The notes under the pieces were generated by a model, which saw only the letters and a program-made list of their open reading frames with translations, was not told the DNA's origin and made no database searches. This document shows, in pieces, positions 7,895 through 15,424 of a stretch of 64,000 bases of DNA. The DNA comes from Citreimonas salinaria (lineage in GTDB: Bacteria > Pseudomonadota > Alphaproteobacteria > Rhodobacterales > Rhodobacteraceae). The stretch spans positions 1 through 64,000 of the forward strand of contig NZ_FNPF01000015.1 of the NCBI RefSeq assembly GCF_900107235.1, in the 5' to 3' direction. Position numbers and translations under genes: made by a program. How positions within the stretch are numbered: the stretch's first letter is position 1; each line of letters begins with the position of its first letter.

Positions 7895-8437
7895 ATGAAT
7901 ACTGAATTCTTCATCTTCGTTGACGCCGCGAGCCCTGCCCGTATTGCTTCCAGGTTCGCCACGCCGATCGATAGTTCGGTTGCCAAGGCAGCTGCTCTTT
8001 ATCGAGCCCGGGCAGGTCTGTGCTTCCTCGGGGCCGCTCGCATCATCGCGTGCGTCGGTCGACTGCATGGATTGAACGTAGAAGTCATCTGCTCGTTCAA
8101 GCGCTCGCAGACCGCCGAGGATCTGGTGCGTGAACTCAAGGGGCGGGCGGCGTTGCTCGATGATTTCAATCGGGCGAAGTTCAACAAGAAGTCGTCCGGA
8201 TCAATGTGCAACCTGTCGGCACGGTCGGCGTGGCAGCCGGAAACCATTGCGGAAGCAGATGCGGGGTTTGCCCGCTTCATCGACCCCGCGCTCACGATGG
8301 AAAATCAGATGTTTCTCGATCCGGACATGACGTTCGATGACCTCGTTCGCACAGGGATCAGAGACGCGAACATGGCGGACATGTGCCGCTCGATGAGGCG
8401 GGCCGTGAAGCCCAGCCCCAGCTGCACGATCCACTGA
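7895..8437 (+). CDS. Hypothetical protein of the pilus island
   Basis: A 180-aa soluble protein with no signal peptide or clear TM segment. The first 60 residues (FFIFVDAASPARIAS...) look like an alpha/beta fold, the rest is helical and acidic, ending with a cysteine-containing tail. The start ATG 7895 follows ACAGGA. I do not recognise the family. The island motif upstream ties its expression to the giant prepilins. Confidence 0.5.
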   Translation: MNTEFFIFVDAASPARIASRFATPIDSSVAKAAALYRARAGLCFLGAARIIACVGRLHGLNVEVICSFKRSQTAEDLVRELKGRAALLDDFNRAKFNKKSSGSMCNLSARSAWQPETIAEADAGFARFIDPALTMENQMFLDPDMTFDDLVRTGIRDANMADMCRSMRRAVKPSPSCTIH

Positions 8438-8442
8438 GCTCT

Positions 8443-8991
8443 TCAGGCCCCGACCATGGCCTTCCTGGTTTTGCTCGCGGTCTTCCCGGTTTTCGGGCTG
8501 CCCTTTCCGAAGTCCATCGCCTTGGCGGTGTCGCTCTTCGCGGCTGTGTAGTTCGGCGCCGTGATCGGGAAGTCCTCCGGCAGATCCCACCGTGCGCGGT
8601 ATTCATGCGGCGTCATGCCGTGCGTCGATCCCAGGTGGCGCTTCAGCATCTTCATGCCGCGGCCGCATTCGAGGCAGTAGACCATATCGTCGGTCACAGC
8701 CTTCTCGATCGGGACCGCCGGCCTTTTCGGTGCCGGCGCAGGCGCGGAAGAGCTGGGCTTGCGGTCTGCTGCCTGGGCCTTCGCCCGGTTCGAACGGGCC
8801 GGGGTATCTTCCTGGACCGCCTTCGGCGCTGCTACCGGCTGGCTGCCCGGGGCCGGTGTCGTTGCTTCGAACTCGGCACGCAATCCTGACACGAGCCGGA
8901 TCACGTCTTCAGGCGTGGAGCTTTCCTTCTGAGCGAAGGCTTCAGCTATGCGGAACCAGTCCGCGGGAACGGTCTTGTCTTGAGTTGTCAT
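8443..8991 (-). CDS. MucR/Ros-family zinc-finger transcriptional regulator
   Basis: This 182-aa protein ends in the MucR/Ros zinc-binding fold: Cys106, Cys109, His119 and His124 in a YCLECG...KRHLGSTHG context, followed by MTPHEYRARWDLP, the signature of the family. The N-terminal 95 residues hold a short helical region and a long Ala/Pro/Lys-rich linker, longer than in chromosomal MucR (about 140 aa). MucR proteins silence AT-rich horizontally acquired DNA and control exopolysaccharide, motility and pilus genes in alphaproteobacteria. Here it is a candidate regulator of the island motif genes. It is convergent with the gene at 7895. Confidence 0.85.
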   Translation of the reverse strand: MTTQDKTVPADWFRIAEAFAQKESSTPEDVIRLVSGLRAEFEATTPAPGSQPVAAPKAVQEDTPARSNRAKAQAADRKPSSSAPAPAPKRPAVPIEKAVTDDMVYCLECGRGMKMLKRHLGSTHGMTPHEYRARWDLPEDFPITAPNYTAAKSDTAKAMDFGKGSPKTGKTASKTRKAMVGA

Positions 8992-9101
8992 GGGTGCCTC
9001 GGATGAAATTCATCAGTTCAGTCCTGCGCCCACTATTCATGCATCACCGCGGCCGTCAATCCTGATCTACGATCACTGAACGGGAGGGCGCTGAGAGCAT
9101 G

Positions 9102-9116
9102 TTTATCCCGTCGAAA
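9102..9116 (+). promoter_or_regulatory. Island motif copy 4 (before 9160/9172)
   Basis: TTTATCCCGTCGAAA begins 58 bases before ATG 9160 and 70 before ATG 9172. It is an excellent match to the consensus. Confidence 0.5.
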
Positions 9117-9171
9117 CCGGCATCGGGCATGCTGGCGCAAACGATAGCGCTGCAGCTGAATGGAGAGCGTG

Positions 9172-9750
9172 ATGACGACCAGTTTGTCGGACAGACTCAA
9201 GGACTACTACAGGCCGTCGACTGTCCGCCGGAAGAGCGAGACCGTTGAGACGTTCTTTCCGAACGGCTACAACATCGACGACTTCAAGGCAGCGATCTCA
9301 GAGTTCAAGTGCCGGCTCACCTCACTCGCAAAGCAAGCGCAAGACGATGCCCGGAAGACTTCCGACCCCAACCGGAAAGCGGCTTTCAGGAACGTCGCGG
9401 CCGCCGCCGAGCTCGAGGCGCACAAGATCGCGATGGTCAAGGACCAGGTCAACAAGCTGCGATTTAGCCCAAAGCCGCTCGAAGCGCTCTGCGACAATGA
9501 GGCTTTCGTGAACCGGCTGAACAAGACGCAGTCACCGAACTTGCTTGCCGCGGTCGTCCACCGCAGCGACGCCATGCGCCCGGCAGAAGCCTTGCTGGCA
9601 CGCGATATCGTGATGCAGTTCAACCGGAATCTGGACGAGCTTCGAGAGAGCCGCCAGGAGATCGAGCAGGGGTTCATCAGGAAGGCGCCGAAGCAGGCGG
9701 TTGACCGGAAGCCGGTGGCGAAGAAGACGTTCCTGGGGATTTCTTTCTGA
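9172..9750 (+). CDS. Hypothetical helical protein
   Basis: A 192-aa, lysine/arginine-rich, mostly helical cytoplasmic protein (coiled-coil tendency around 40-100). ATG 9172 has GGAGAG (9162-9167) in place. ATG 9160 in the same frame would add four residues and agree better with the distance to the upstream motif. The family is unknown. It is preceded by an island motif and so probably belongs to the same regulon. Confidence 0.5.
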   Translation: MTTSLSDRLKDYYRPSTVRRKSETVETFFPNGYNIDDFKAAISEFKCRLTSLAKQAQDDARKTSDPNRKAAFRNVAAAAELEAHKIAMVKDQVNKLRFSPKPLEALCDNEAFVNRLNKTQSPNLLAAVVHRSDAMRPAEALLARDIVMQFNRNLDELRESRQEIEQGFIRKAPKQAVDRKPVAKKTFLGISF

Positions 9751-9811
9751 ACCAGGACACGTTGCTCTGCGTCATGCCGGGGTGGTATCCTGCGATCAGG
9801 AGGATACCGAC

Positions 9812-9988
9812 ATGGTCGACGAGACTGAGCATAAGGCCTCTCTGTCGTCCGACGATGCGGAGACGCGGCAGGAGTGGCTCGCGGAGAACGCTGCTGCATT
9901 GGCGAAGCAGGCGGAATGGCACGACCGGCAGGGACATCCGCTGAGTGACATCATTTCAGCACCTGGCAGATCTACCTGGACTCGCTGA
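9812..9988 (+). CDS. Orphan CcdA-like antitoxin
   Basis: 58 aa with the CcdA C-terminal toxin-binding pattern EWLAENAAALAKQAEWHDRQG-HPLSD. The usual ending after this block (a short D-[FY]R-x-F tail) is replaced by an unrelated stretch, which may reflect a frameshift near the 3' end. The ATG has a strong RBS (AGGAGG). No CcdB gene follows: the next gene is a YbjQ-family protein. The N-terminal DNA-binding part is short. It may be a remnant, or an anti-toxin acting on a CcdB encoded elsewhere. Confidence 0.5.
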   Translation: MVDETEHKASLSSDDAETRQEWLAENAAALAKQAEWHDRQGHPLSDIISAPGRSTWTR

Positions 9989-10101
9989 CTTACCACACGG
10001 TCTAAGCGGTAATCCTTCCGGGGACGCTGCGGCTATCCCGATTTAATCTCAGAAAAATCGAGCAGAAATAGACTGACGCCCTGAACAGAAAGGGCGTTGT
10101 T

Positions 10102-10476
10102 TTGCTTATCACGACCACAGAATGGATCACCCCGCCACAGGATTGCGAAGTCGTCGCGATCGGAATCGTCGAGGCGAATTCCACTCGTGCGACCAGCGCG
10201 ATGAAGGACAGCCTGGCCGGTGTCCGCGACTTCTTCGGCGGGCGGTCGAAGACGTACAGCACGATGTTCGAAGCGCTGCTCGAGGACGTCTATAAAGAGC
10301 TCGAAGAGAAGGCCAGGAATGCTCCCAGCGTCGATGCCGTGGTCGGGTTGCGTACGAACCTCATCCCGCTGGGGGGAACGAAGCTCGTTGGCTTGCAGGC
10401 CATCGGGACCGCTGTCGGATTCCGGAAGAAGGGCCCCGCGCAGTCTATCCCGGATAGCCCGGCCCCGAAGCAATGA
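10102..10476 (+). CDS. YbjQ/UPF0145 (DUF74) family protein
   Basis: This 124-aa protein has the features of the YbjQ family: an N-terminal LITTTE strand, a conserved FGGRSKTYSTMFE block and a C-terminal VVGLR...GTAVGF block. The family forms pentameric barrels of unknown function. The start is TTG 10102, spaced seven bases from AAAGGG; no ATG is suitable. It overlaps the next gene by ATGA. A degenerate copy of the island motif (TTAATCTCAGAAAAA) begins at 10043, 59 bases upstream. Confidence 0.7.
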   Translation: MLITTTEWITPPQDCEVVAIGIVEANSTRATSAMKDSLAGVRDFFGGRSKTYSTMFEALLEDVYKELEEKARNAPSVDAVVGLRTNLIPLGGTKLVGLQAIGTAVGFRKKGPAQSIPDSPAPKQ

Positions 10477-10967
10477 TGTGGAAGGCTCACCTTGCGCTGG
10501 GTGCGCTGGCGGGGGTGGTGTTGAGTGCGTTCGGACCATCCCAGGCGCCGGTGATCATCACCGCGGCGCTCCTCGGGAGCCTGCTGCCTGATCTCGACCA
10601 CCCACACAGCAAGCTCGGTCGCAAAGTCCGCCCGCTGTCGGATCTCGTCTACGCAGTGATGGGTCACCGGACCGGGACGCACTCCGTGCTTTTCCTGGTG
10701 TGTGTGTCGGCTCTGGTTGGTTTCGTGCACATGCCAGCAGGCGCCGGCCTTGCCTTGGGGATTGCGTCTCACCTGCTCGCGGACGCGGTGTCGTACTCCA
10801 CGGGAAGACCGTTCACGACCGGCGGGGCAGGGGTGCCGGCGGCATGGCCGGTCTCGAACTCGCGCGTCGGCGTCCGCATCGTCCGGGTGAACGGGTTCTT
10901 CGAGCACTTCGTGGTCACCACCGGTGCTGCGATGCTCGCGTTCGCCGTTGCCGCTCTCACGCTCTGA
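10473..10967 (+). CDS. YdjM-like (DUF457) inner-membrane metal-dependent hydrolase
   Basis: This 164-aa multi-span protein carries family signatures: an early His (KAHLALG), LLGSLLPDLDHPHSKLGRK with the PDxDHP metal motif, GHRTGTHSV, and SHLLADAV. These histidines and aspartates form the predicted metal site of the LexA-regulated YdjM family. Its start overlaps the YbjQ-family gene by four bases (ATGA), so the two are co-translated. Substrate unknown. Confidence 0.75.
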   Translation: MMWKAHLALGALAGVVLSAFGPSQAPVIITAALLGSLLPDLDHPHSKLGRKVRPLSDLVYAVMGHRTGTHSVLFLVCVSALVGFVHMPAGAGLALGIASHLLADAVSYSTGRPFTTGGAGVPAAWPVSNSRVGVRIVRVNGFFEHFVVTTGAAMLAFAVAALTL

Positions 10968-11592
10968 GCTGGCGCCGACGATGGCTTCTACGCGATCCGA
11001 ACTGGGCGTGTCTGTTCGCCACCGCGGCGAGCTTTTCGACATCCAGTGTTTCCAGGACGCGGAGTGCAACGCAGCGGTGCAGGTGGTTGAAAACCGCACC
11101 TGGTTCCAGTTTCAGGGTTTCGTCCCCATTCGCCGCGTCCGCGATCGTCGGATCCTGCTCGATTAGTTCCAGCAGATCGTAGCTGCCCCGGATTTCATCC
11201 GATGCGACGACTTCCATGGTCGTCTCCCGGATCGCCTCAAACACCTGGTTCTTGAGTGGTTCGCGCAGGTACGATTCAGGTCCGTGGCGGCGATACATGT
11301 CGCGCAGAAACTCTCGAGTCCAGGTCTGTATAACCTTATTCGCGGTGTCGATGCAGAGCTTCTTGAACGGCGACGTCTGATCGAAGAGCACGCCCGACGA
11401 GAGTGGCGCCTGGATCGCATCGCCGTCGATGCCGAAAGCCTGGTCAGCGCGGAGCTCGGCCGCCTCTTGCTCGCTGAGATCGCTCGTCAGCCTTTTGTCC
11501 TCTTCGATGAAGTAGTCAAGGAGGAAGTCGCGATCGTCGCCTTGTAGGTGATCAAGATGCGAAAACGCGTGGAAGATCGTGTCAGCAGTCAT
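10957..11592 (-). CDS. Hypothetical acidic protein
   Basis: A 211-aa protein, acidic in the N-terminal two thirds, ending in a basic tail (SRRSHRRRQLRA). No TM segment or signal. The last 11 bases overlap the end of the convergent YdjM-like gene. On the minus strand a TTTATCC half-motif lies about 75 bases upstream. No family recognised. Confidence 0.5.
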   Translation of the reverse strand: MTADTIFHAFSHLDHLQGDDRDFLLDYFIEEDKRLTSDLSEQEAAELRADQAFGIDGDAIQAPLSSGVLFDQTSPFKKLCIDTANKVIQTWTREFLRDMYRRHGPESYLREPLKNQVFEAIRETTMEVVASDEIRGSYDLLELIEQDPTIADAANGDETLKLEPGAVFNHLHRCVALRVLETLDVEKLAAVANRHAQFGSRRSHRRRQLRA

Positions 11593-11669
11593 GGATCAGT
11601 TCCCTTTAATCTCTGCTTACCAGGTTTGCGAATATCTGACATTGTCAATACCTGCGGGAAGGATAAATC

Positions 11670-12119
11670 GTGGATCTGAGGAAGCTGCATGGGCAGGTAA
11701 TCCGGGTGCGATGCCGCTGCGGAGAGAGCAGGGAAGAGCAGGTGACCCGTGACCTGATCGAGGTCCATGCGACGCTCGAGAAGCTGTCGGAAAGCCTGAA
11801 ATGCGACGCATGCGGCGATCCCGGTGTTACATGCGATGTCGTCTTCATCAGGAACGTCGAGGCAAACTACCGCCAACGCACCCCAATAAGCACGTCAATC
11901 ATGGATGCCGACGGAGAGATCAATCTCGATGCCTGCGACGAGATGTTCGAGGGCGTCCGGTGTGAGGAGCCGACCGCCGAGAGATCTACAGCTGAGAAGG
12001 TGGCACCGAAAGCCGAAGGCAAACCGACGAGGAAGCGGCTTTTGATCCGGATGAAGCAATTGCGCTCGAAGACGAAAACGGGTGAACCGTCACGAGCAGT
12101 GAACAGGATCGAGAGCTGA
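11670..12119 (+). CDS. Hypothetical zinc-ribbon-like protein
   Basis: A 149-aa protein with CRCG near residue 15 and CDACGDPGVTC around 45-55. The pairs are spaced as in a small zinc ribbon. The C-terminal 50 residues are basic and disordered-looking. The start is GTG 11670 behind GGGAAGGA. Family unknown; nucleic-acid binding is possible. Confidence 0.5.
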   Translation: MDLRKLHGQVIRVRCRCGESREEQVTRDLIEVHATLEKLSESLKCDACGDPGVTCDVVFIRNVEANYRQRTPISTSIMDADGEINLDACDEMFEGVRCEEPTAERSTAEKVAPKAEGKPTRKRLLIRMKQLRSKTKTGEPSRAVNRIES

Positions 12120-12121
12120 CA

Positions 12122-12586
12122 TCACACGTACACGCCGTGCTCCAGCTTGGTCAGGTGCTTCTCGACAGCTCTTACGCCCGCGGAGGAAGCCAGGAGGTCG
12201 ACCGGGCGTCGGTTGTCGAGTCCGGGTGTGGGTGCAAGCAACCAGGCCTCAGCGCTTTCCTGATCACCAAGTGTTTCCGTCGCCTTAGCCAGAATCCGGG
12301 CAAAACGCCACGCCCGGCCGCCCTGGGCGGCGGTGAGACGGCTTCTGCTGTTTACGTGCCGGCGGAACGTCTTCCGGCTCATCCCCATGACGGTCTCGAA
12401 GGTATCGCGAGACGAAAGGACGTCGACGGACTCGATGAGGTGTTCAAGGGCTTGCGGCGGCATACCGGTGACGAGCATATCGTGCGCGTCGAGCGAGCTT
12501 CCTACAAAATTCCTGAAAACGGTGCTTCCGCCGAGAAGTTCGAAAGCGCGCTCTTCCAGTTCTCCATCCATGCCGTACCTCGCCAT
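12122..12586 (-). CDS. Xre/MbcA/ParS-type antitoxin-like protein (orphan)
   Basis: 154 aa with the organisation of RES/Xre-type antitoxins. A helical core contains MGMSRKTFRRHVNSRSRLTAAQGGRAWRFARI, followed by a C-terminal toxin-binding region with AWLLAPTPGLDNRRPVDLLASSAGVRAVEKHLTKLEHGVYV. In the family the RES-domain toxin normally overlaps the 3' end of the antitoxin. Here the next 2 bases belong to the convergent gene ending at 12119, so no toxin is present. It may act as a stand-alone DNA-binding regulator or anti-toxin. Confidence 0.75.
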   Translation of the reverse strand: MARYGMDGELEERAFELLGGSTVFRNFVGSSLDAHDMLVTGMPPQALEHLIESVDVLSSRDTFETVMGMSRKTFRRHVNSRSRLTAAQGGRAWRFARILAKATETLGDQESAEAWLLAPTPGLDNRRPVDLLASSAGVRAVEKHLTKLEHGVYV

Positions 12587-12723
12587 ACCTCATCGCCTTC
12601 AAGGTGGCACACGGGTACCGGAATCCAATCAATTTTCCCGCGGTGATCCGATTCAGTTGCAAGGCTCGGGCTCAGCGCCTGATCTGCGAATGGCGGTGAC
12701 ATGAGCAGGTGCTGAAAACGAAA

Positions 12724-12752
12724 AAGAGCCCGCCTTTCGCTGACGGGCTCTT
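12724..12752 (-). terminator. Intrinsic terminator of the porin gene
   Basis: AAGAGCCCG (12724-12732) and CGGGCTCTT (12744-12752) form a 9-bp stem. On the minus strand it is followed by TTTTTCG. It lies 34 bases after the porin stop. Confidence 0.8.
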
Positions 12753-12785
12753 CCTGGGACAGAGATGCGACCGTGGATCGTTGAA

Positions 12786-13766
12786 TCAGAAGGCCATCGC
12801 CACGCCCAGCGAGTAGTTGTCGCCCTCGTGCTCGAAGCCGTCAACTTTCAGATCGCTTTCTGAGAAGCCCGCTTGAGCAACGAGACCGCCGCCGAGGTCA
12901 TAGTTGACAGCAAAGGCGTAGCCGCGGCTGGTGGGGCCATCGACGCCATCGAAGTCGTTGTAGATGCCGTAATTCGCAGCGACAGACAGGGCATCTCGGG
13001 TGTAGCCGACGCCGATTGCTGAGTGCTTCATCGTCTTCGACCAGTTGGCTTGGTCGTACTCCACATAGCTTGCGACGGTCCGAAGCCCGTTCTCGTGGCT
13101 CGTCGAGACACTTGCGCCGGCGACGGTGTGCAGACCGTCATCGAAGCCGTAGTCGTCCGCGTCGACGACAGTGCGCTGGTGACCAACACCAACCCGGACG
13201 TCCACGCCGGCAATCCTGCGGTCGTAGGTGAAGCCAACGCCATACACAGGGGAGCTTTCGCCCATGTCATCGACTTCGACGGAGACGTGACCGGCGACCG
13301 ACCCGGCGGAGCGAGAAAGCCGAGCGATCTGGCCGTCGTAGATACCATCGAGCGCCGAGTTGCCGCTGTAGCCGAGGTGCTCTTCTGTGTCGTTGATCGT
13401 GCCGACCAGGGATGTTTCGGCTACGGCCGCATCGAACGCGCCGTCGGTGTCGCCGACGTCCAGGCGGTAGTCGCCGTACACCAAGAACCAGGTCGCGCCG
13501 TCATCGTCGGTGCCGTCGAAGCTGTCGTCACCCTCGTCGAGATCGACAGACGCGCCGTAGCTCAGCCCGTTGTCCGTTTGCCCGGTCATCGTGAAGACCA
13601 CTTCGATGTCGGTGAAGATCTGGTCGACGCCGCCGCTAGACGGGGTCCCGTATCGCTCTCCGCCGACGATGCCGACTTCAGCCGAACCGGCGACGTCAAC
13701 GTACTGTGCGGATGCCATGCCCGCGGAAGCGACCAAAACCGAGGTAGCGAAAAGGATAGATTTCAT
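12786..13766 (-). CDS. Rhodobacter-type porin
   Basis: A 326-aa precursor with signal peptide (about 1-20, cleaved after ASA) and alternating amphipathic beta strands with acidic loops. The last residue is a C-terminal phenylalanine (GVAMAF), required for BAM-dependent outer-membrane insertion. It belongs to the trimeric general-diffusion porins of Rhodobacterales (Porin_4 type). It is very rich in Asp/Gly and short for the family. RBS GGAG precedes the ATG. It is a single-gene unit with its own terminator, and an unusual gene to find inside a pilus island. Confidence 0.85.
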   Translation of the reverse strand: MKSILFATSVLVASAGMASAQYVDVAGSAEVGIVGGERYGTPSSGGVDQIFTDIEVVFTMTGQTDNGLSYGASVDLDEGDDSFDGTDDDGATWFLVYGDYRLDVGDTDGAFDAAVAETSLVGTINDTEEHLGYSGNSALDGIYDGQIARLSRSAGSVAGHVSVEVDDMGESSPVYGVGFTYDRRIAGVDVRVGVGHQRTVVDADDYGFDDGLHTVAGASVSTSHENGLRTVASYVEYDQANWSKTMKHSAIGVGYTRDALSVAANYGIYNDFDGVDGPTSRGYAFAVNYDLGGGLVAQAGFSESDLKVDGFEHEGDNYSLGVAMAF

Positions 13767-13783
13767 TGCAGTTCTCCAGAGTT

Positions 13784-13803
13784 TGCGCGCTCTGGATAGC
13801 CGC
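13784..13803 (-). promoter_or_regulatory. Small stem-loop in the porin leader
   Basis: CCAGAG and CTCTGG form a 6-bp stem around CGCGCAAA in the 5' UTR, ending at the ribosome-binding site of the porin. Porin mRNAs are commonly controlled at this place by small RNAs; here only the hairpin is seen. Confidence 0.3.
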
Positions 13804-13879
13804 TAAAGGTTTAGCTGAATTGAAAAAAACAAGAGTTATTCGTTGGAGACGATGAATAGGGTTGCGCGGTCTACGCTGA

Positions 13880-13898
13880 TTACATACGTTCAATGTAA
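13880..13898 (+). promoter_or_regulatory. Candidate AbiEi operator
   Basis: TTACAT (13880-13885) and ATGTAA (13893-13898) form an inverted repeat ending 19 bases before the AbiEi-like start. AbiEi antitoxins repress their own promoters by binding inverted repeats, so this is the natural candidate. Confidence 0.5.
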
Positions 13899-13916
13899 CA
13901 GGGATGGACGAGAACA

Positions 13917-14480
13917 ATGAAGAGCGCAGTCGCAGTCGATCTACTCGAGAAGATGGCGAAGGACGGGAAGTACGTCTACTCGACGCCCGATCTTCGTATG
14001 CTGTTCACTGAGTCCGAGCGGACCCGGATCGGCACCCTCGAGCGCCTCGTCGGGAAGGGGATCCTGGTCCGCGCCACGGAGGCCTCGGGCATCTACGTGT
14101 ACCCGGACGGCCGCTCGGAAGGCAGCAGGATCAGACATCAGGTCGCACTGATGCTCCGGCAGGGGCACTATTCGTACATCTCGCTGGAAAGCTCTCTGAG
14201 TGCGTACGGCGTCATCGATCAGATCCCGGCGGTGCTGACGGTCATGACGACCGGCCGCGAAGGCAAGTTCACCACCCCTTGGGGACGGATCGAATTCGTT
14301 CACACAGAGCGCTCGCCGGTGGACATCCTGACCCGGGCCCGCCGCGGGCCGGACGGGAACCTCGACATCGCGCTGCCGGACATGGCGCTCGAGGACATGA
14401 AGCGCACCAAGCGGGACCTCAGTCTCGTTGATTGGGAGATGTACCAGGAAGCCCTGGAAGAGCTGGAGGAATTCTTGTGA
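13917..14480 (+). CDS. abiEi: AbiEi-like antitoxin (type IV toxin-antitoxin)
   Basis: This 187-aa protein has an N-terminal winged-helix region (VYSTPDLRMLFTES...LERLVGKGILVRA) and a C-terminal domain including HYSYISLESSLSAYGVI. These are the layout and signature of AbiEi proteins, which repress the operon and neutralise AbiEii without stable binding. The coding end overlaps the toxin start by GTGA. An inverted repeat suitable as operator lies just upstream. Confidence 0.8.
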   Translation: MKSAVAVDLLEKMAKDGKYVYSTPDLRMLFTESERTRIGTLERLVGKGILVRATEASGIYVYPDGRSEGSRIRHQVALMLRQGHYSYISLESSLSAYGVIDQIPAVLTVMTTGREGKFTTPWGRIEFVHTERSPVDILTRARRGPDGNLDIALPDMALEDMKRTKRDLSLVDWEMYQEALEELEEFL

Positions 14481-15424
14481 TTGCAACGCAGAGAGACGAC
14501 TTCAACAGGATCGTCGAACTGGCGACCGCCGAGGCTAACCTGACCGGCACGGGGATGGAAGAATACCTCGAGAAGGAGTTGTTGCATTACGACATCCTCT
14601 ACGCTCTTCAGCGAGAGGGCCTGCTCGAGGGAATTGTCTTCCAGGGCGGTACGTCACTCCGTCTCTGCCACGGCTCTATCCGATACTCGCACGACCTCGA
14701 CTTCGCTGCCGGCCGCGGCTTTGCGACAGCTGATGTCATGGCGATCAAGGATTGCCTCGAGACGTACCTGAGCGAGCGCTACGGCCTCGACGTGACCGTG
14801 AAGAACCCGAAGAAGGTCCGCGACGAGCCGGATTACGAGAAGATCCACATCGACGCGTGGTGGTGCAACCTCGTAACGCGTCCGGATCGGCCCGATCTGC
14901 CTCGGCAGAAGATCAAGATCGAATTTGCGAACGTGACGCCATTGACCTCCGAAGGGGTGAAAATCCGCGCGAAATACTCAGTGCTGCCTGCGATGTACGA
15001 CCGGATGGTTGTACACTCAGAAGCCCCGCGCGAGATCCTTGCGGACAAGCTCGTTGCGCTCCCCGCCGTGTTCGGAAAGCGGGATGGCTTCGTGCGCTCG
15101 CGTGACTTGTGGGATATCTCATACCTCGCTCGCATCGGCGCGGAGCCGGATTGCGGGATGGTTGCTCACAAGATCGACGAGTACCGGGAACAGGACTACG
15201 GAGCTCACCTGACAGGGTTCCTTGATGCTCTCCCCCAGATCATGGAGAGCAAGGCATTCAGACAAGAGATGCGCAAATACCTGACGCCAGGGGACATCGA
15301 AGCTTACATCGAGAACCCGGGCTTCCGTCAGACGATGCTTGATGACGTCACGGGTGCCCTCAAAACCGTTCAGCGAGAGCTCTATCCTGACCCGGACGAC
15401 ACCCCGTCCGGACCAGGGATGTAG
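14477..15424 (+). CDS. abiEii: AbiEii-like nucleotidyltransferase toxin
   Basis: A 315-aa protein of the DNA-polymerase-beta nucleotidyltransferase fold. The catalytic motif FQGGTSLRL (about 55-63) is followed by the SHDLDF metal-binding pair (about 71-76), with a later conserved DKLVAL motif. AbiEii toxins transfer nucleotides and stop growth, giving phage abortive infection in Lactococcus-type AbiE. The start is GTG 14477, four-base overlap with the antitoxin, so the pair is translationally coupled. It is of full family length and looks intact. Confidence 0.85.
   Translation: MIATQRDDFNRIVELATAEANLTGTGMEEYLEKELLHYDILYALQREGLLEGIVFQGGTSLRLCHGSIRYSHDLDFAAGRGFATADVMAIKDCLETYLSERYGLDVTVKNPKKVRDEPDYEKIHIDAWWCNLVTRPDRPDLPRQKIKIEFANVTPLTSEGVKIRAKYSVLPAMYDRMVVHSEAPREILADKLVALPAVFGKRDGFVRSRDLWDISYLARIGAEPDCGMVAHKIDEYREQDYGAHLTGFLDALPQIMESKAFRQEMRKYLTPGDIEAYIENPGFRQTMLDDVTGALKTVQRELYPDPDDTPSGPGM

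Noticed and set aside
8443-8991. Plus-strand 168-aa open frame opposite the MucR gene
   Set aside because: The minus strand encodes an unmistakable MucR zinc finger; the plus frame is its shadow.
10957-11592. Possible RES-type or other toxin partner for the orphan antitoxin at 12122
   Set aside because: It lacks RES-domain residues, is separated by a gene on the other strand and shows no toxin motif.
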